Origin: Drouetiella hepatica Uher 2000/2452 | GTDB taxonomy: Bacteria; Cyanobacteriota; Cyanobacteriia; Elainellales; Elainellaceae | Length of the DNA stretch: 64,000 nucleotides | NCBI GenBank assembly: GCA_019359505.1 | Contig: JAHHHD010000022.1 | Location: 1-64,000, forward strand | Direction: 5' to 3' | Shown here: one piece after another, positions 62,483-64,000 of the stretch | How the letters are laid out: every line of letters begins with the position of its first letter | Numbering within the stretch: the stretch's first letter is position 1 | Position numbers and translations under genes: made by a program | The notes under the pieces: model-generated | The model's input: the letters and a program-made list of their open reading frames with translations, nothing else | The model's database searches: none | Told to the model about the DNA's origin: nothing

Positions 62483-63373
62483 ATGAGCGACAAAGCAATT
62501 TACGACCACGTTGACCATCTGCCCACTGGCGGCATGACGGTGATGGCGTTAAAGTCCCTAGACTGGGTGATTCCAGGACAGTGGCAAAACCTGGTAGGTT
62601 TTGAGAAGACCATTACTGCCGTGACGGGCGAAACCGATCCGGCTTTGATCAAGCAGATTGGCGATCGCGCCGTGACGCTCTACAACGATAAGCACGAAGG
62701 ATATCAGCGCGCCCTGTGGCTGTACCAAACCGTAGATGCGGCTTCGGGCGCTCTGGGTGCGGCAGCTCTGGCAAACAAAGTGGGGCAAGATATCTCGTTT
62801 TTGGGAATTTTGAAAAATCTCACGCCCAAGCCTGAGAAGGCTCAGAGCATCGACCTCTGCGTCAAGCTGGTCGTAGAACTGGTTGCCTTTTGCCAGATTA
62901 ACGGCATTCCAGGTGACAGCATTGGCGATTTCCTATCGGCTCTCAAAGACTACGGCGGCGAATCTCTGATGCGGATGGCGGCTCTGGTCTGCTTTGACGG
63001 TCTGATTCCGCTAGGGCCTGACTTTGCCTCAAAAGGCTTGTCGGTAATTAAAGGCATGTCGCCTTCTGACTTGGAGCACAACCAAACCTTCAAGGGAGTT
63101 CGGGAACTCATCCCAGGCGGCAACTCCGCTGGACAGTTGGGCTTCATTACCGAGAGCTTTGAGTCTACCAAAGGCTGGATGGATAACTTCGTCTCCTCTA
63201 AGGCATTGACTCCCGATCGCGTGGTTGACAACCTCTCCAAATTTGTGGATATCTCCAAAGACAAGCTGGATTACCTGGGGGCTTTCCTAGATATGTACGT
63301 CAAGTACTATCAGCACACTGGCATTCAAACCCTGGCGCATCGCTTGATTGAGCGATCGGTTGCTGAAATCTAG
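62483..63373 (+). CDS. Conserved cyanobacterial protein, function unknown
   Basis: A 296-residue helix-rich soluble protein not assigned to a known family here. It starts MSDKAIYDHVDHLPTGG and contains SLDWVIPGQWQNLVGFEKTI, YNDKHEGYQRALWLYQTVDA and KGLSVIKGMSPSDLEHNQTF. No signal peptide, membrane span or catalytic motif was seen. AGGAG sits 9 bases before the ATG, so translation is well supported. A strong terminator follows at 63415. Confidence 0.85.
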   Translation: MSDKAIYDHVDHLPTGGMTVMALKSLDWVIPGQWQNLVGFEKTITAVTGETDPALIKQIGDRAVTLYNDKHEGYQRALWLYQTVDAASGALGAAALANKVGQDISFLGILKNLTPKPEKAQSIDLCVKLVVELVAFCQINGIPGDSIGDFLSALKDYGGESLMRMAALVCFDGLIPLGPDFASKGLSVIKGMSPSDLEHNQTFKGVRELIPGGNSAGQLGFITESFESTKGWMDNFVSSKALTPDRVVDNLSKFVDISKDKLDYLGAFLDMYVKYYQHTGIQTLAHRLIERSVAEI

Positions 63374-63414
63374 CGCTCTTAACCTCATGTTCGGAAGACT
63401 GTTCGCTGAACGGT

Positions 63415-63459
63415 TTTCAATAAAAAGGGATGCTGACTCAGCATCTCTTTTTATTGAAA
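63415..63459 (+). terminator. Strong bidirectional terminator hairpin
   Basis: TTTCAATAAAAAGGGATGCT/AGCATCTCTTTTTATTGAAA forms a 22-bp stem (one G-T pair) with a tiny loop. The A/T outer part supplies U-runs in both directions. It lies 42 bases after the 62483 gene. Confidence 0.8.
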
Positions 63460-63573
63460 CTGCAAGCCAATACCCGGATATCTTTTGCAAGATCGCTCTC
63501 TACGGGTTGCAATCGCCAGAGTTCCGGCTAAACTTTCCAATTACAGGCAAGAAATAATCTGAAGCAGGTGATT

Positions 63574-64000
63574 GTGGCGCAGGTTGTCATTGAGAACATT
63601 TATAAAAGCTTTTCACGTCAACTGGGTAGCAAGATTCGCGCTGAAATACCTGAGACTGGAATACCCGAAACTGGAGCGCCTAAAAAAGATTTTGAAAAGA
63701 GAAGCCATGAAGGCTCAGCTGTCAGCGTTTTGCGGCGAATCAACCTCTCTATTCAGGATGGCGAATTCATGGTGCTGGTGGGGCCTTCGGGCTGCGGCAA
63801 AAGTACGCTGCTGCGCCTGATCGCTGGACTGGAGAGCATCACAGGCGGCAACATTTGGGTAGGCGATCGCCTCGTCAATAACCTGCCGCCTAAACAGCGC
63901 GATATTGCCATGGTGTTTCAGAGCTACGCCCTTTACCCTCATATGACGGTGCATGACAACCTGGCATTTGGACTGCGGCGATCGGTGGGCGCAGAAGACA
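63574..64000 (+). CDS. ABC transporter ATP-binding protein, MalK/UgpC-like (3' end beyond window)
   Basis: Partial: an open frame from GTG 63574 ([20 protein letters not shown]) to the window end without stop. Walker [11 protein letters not shown]-loop [20 protein letters not shown], the pattern of the CUT1/MalK sugar-import ATPase subfamily. Between the first strand and [10 protein letters not shown] it has about 30 unusual residues including [14 protein letters not shown], which relatives do not have. AGGTG precedes the GTG. Expected partner: a glycerol-phosphate or trehalose/maltose importer. Confidence 0.88.
   Translation, partial: MAQVVIENIYKSFSRQLGSKIRAEIPETGIPETGAPKKDFEKRSHEGSAVSVLRRINLSIQDGEFMVLVGPSGCGKSTLLRLIAGLESITGGNIWVGDRLVNNLPPKQRDIAMVFQSYALYPHMTVHDNLAFGLRRSVGAED

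Noticed and set aside
63348-63557. 69-residue frame after the 62483 gene
   Set aside because: It reads through the terminator hairpin and has no start context.

Overview
The window is chromosomal DNA of a cyanobacterium. The evidence is the dense scatter of GCGATCGC and CGATCG octamers and hexamers (HIP1-like) and a set of cyanobacteria-specific genes: PipX, a CAAD thylakoid-curvature protein, a DUF3493 protein, a PATAN-type response regulator, an FtsZ with a long N-terminal extension, and a bicarbonate-class (IIIb) adenylate cyclase. A Leptolyngbya-like filamentous lineage would fit, but genus is a guess. No rRNA, tRNA, CRISPR array or prophage was seen.

Layout. 0-5 kb: a membrane protein, an alkyltransferase-like protein (Cys replaced by Trp), the glycogen branching enzyme and a fatty-acid-hydroxylase-type protein. 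5-11 kb: an FAD oxidoreductase, a DUF3493 protein, a GT4 glycosyltransferase, an ABC exporter carrying a histidine-kinase-type dimerisation domain, and a Uma2 protein. 11.4-12.7 kb: one IS3-family insertion sequence. 12.8-16.5 kb: a three-gene run ending in a TPR/trypsin-like protease whose signal peptide is out of frame. 16.7-24.3 kb: TIGR03643 protein, an ABC-F ATPase, glutaminase, a GAF-LuxR regulator and a HEAT-repeat protein. 23.4-27.2 kb: ftsQ, ftsZ and an EamA transporter. 27-31.5 kb: a Ser/Thr kinase, a heptapeptide-coding 21-bp repeat array, a GNAT enzyme, Uma2 and a zinc alcohol dehydrogenase. 31.9-38.8 kb: purC followed by the outer-membrane cluster omp85-lpxC-fabZ-lpxA-lpxB. 39-46.4 kb: CAAD protein, adenylate cyclase, PATAN response regulator and a second Ser/Thr kinase. 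46.5-53.3 kb: a nonsense-broken VOC gene, secreted proteins, a MerR regulator, prepilin peptidase, a nitrogenase-C-domain protein and a PrsW protease. 53.5-64 kb: rlmN, pipY, pipX, ecfT, der, a DnaJ protein, an Rrf2 regulator, a sugar transferase, a lipoprotein, a conserved unknown and the start of a UgpC/MalK-like ABC ATPase that runs off the end.

How the genes work together. omp85, lpxC, fabZ, lpxA and lpxB lie on one strand with gaps of 3-75 bases, or an overlap, and form an outer-membrane assembly and lipid A operon. ftsQ and ftsZ are the divisome pair. pipX and pipY overlap by 4 bases and link 2-oxoglutarate/nitrogen signalling with PLP homeostasis. The GT4 and ABC genes, and separately the sugar transferase, point to polysaccharide export.

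The most unusual content is non-coding. (1) There is a MITE family of two copies, each flanked by its own perfect 9-bp target-site duplication. (2) Four same-orientation copies of a roughly 94-bp fold-back repeat show compensatory base changes. (3) A third fold-back element has TAGACCTCTTGCA ends. (4) Several perfect 18-25-bp hairpins occur between genes. (5) There is a nine-unit 21-bp tandem array. (6) Many short tandem duplications are present, including 15-bp in-frame ones inside three genes. Two genes appear recently broken: the VOC gene by a nonsense codon and the TPR-protease by a one-base insertion.
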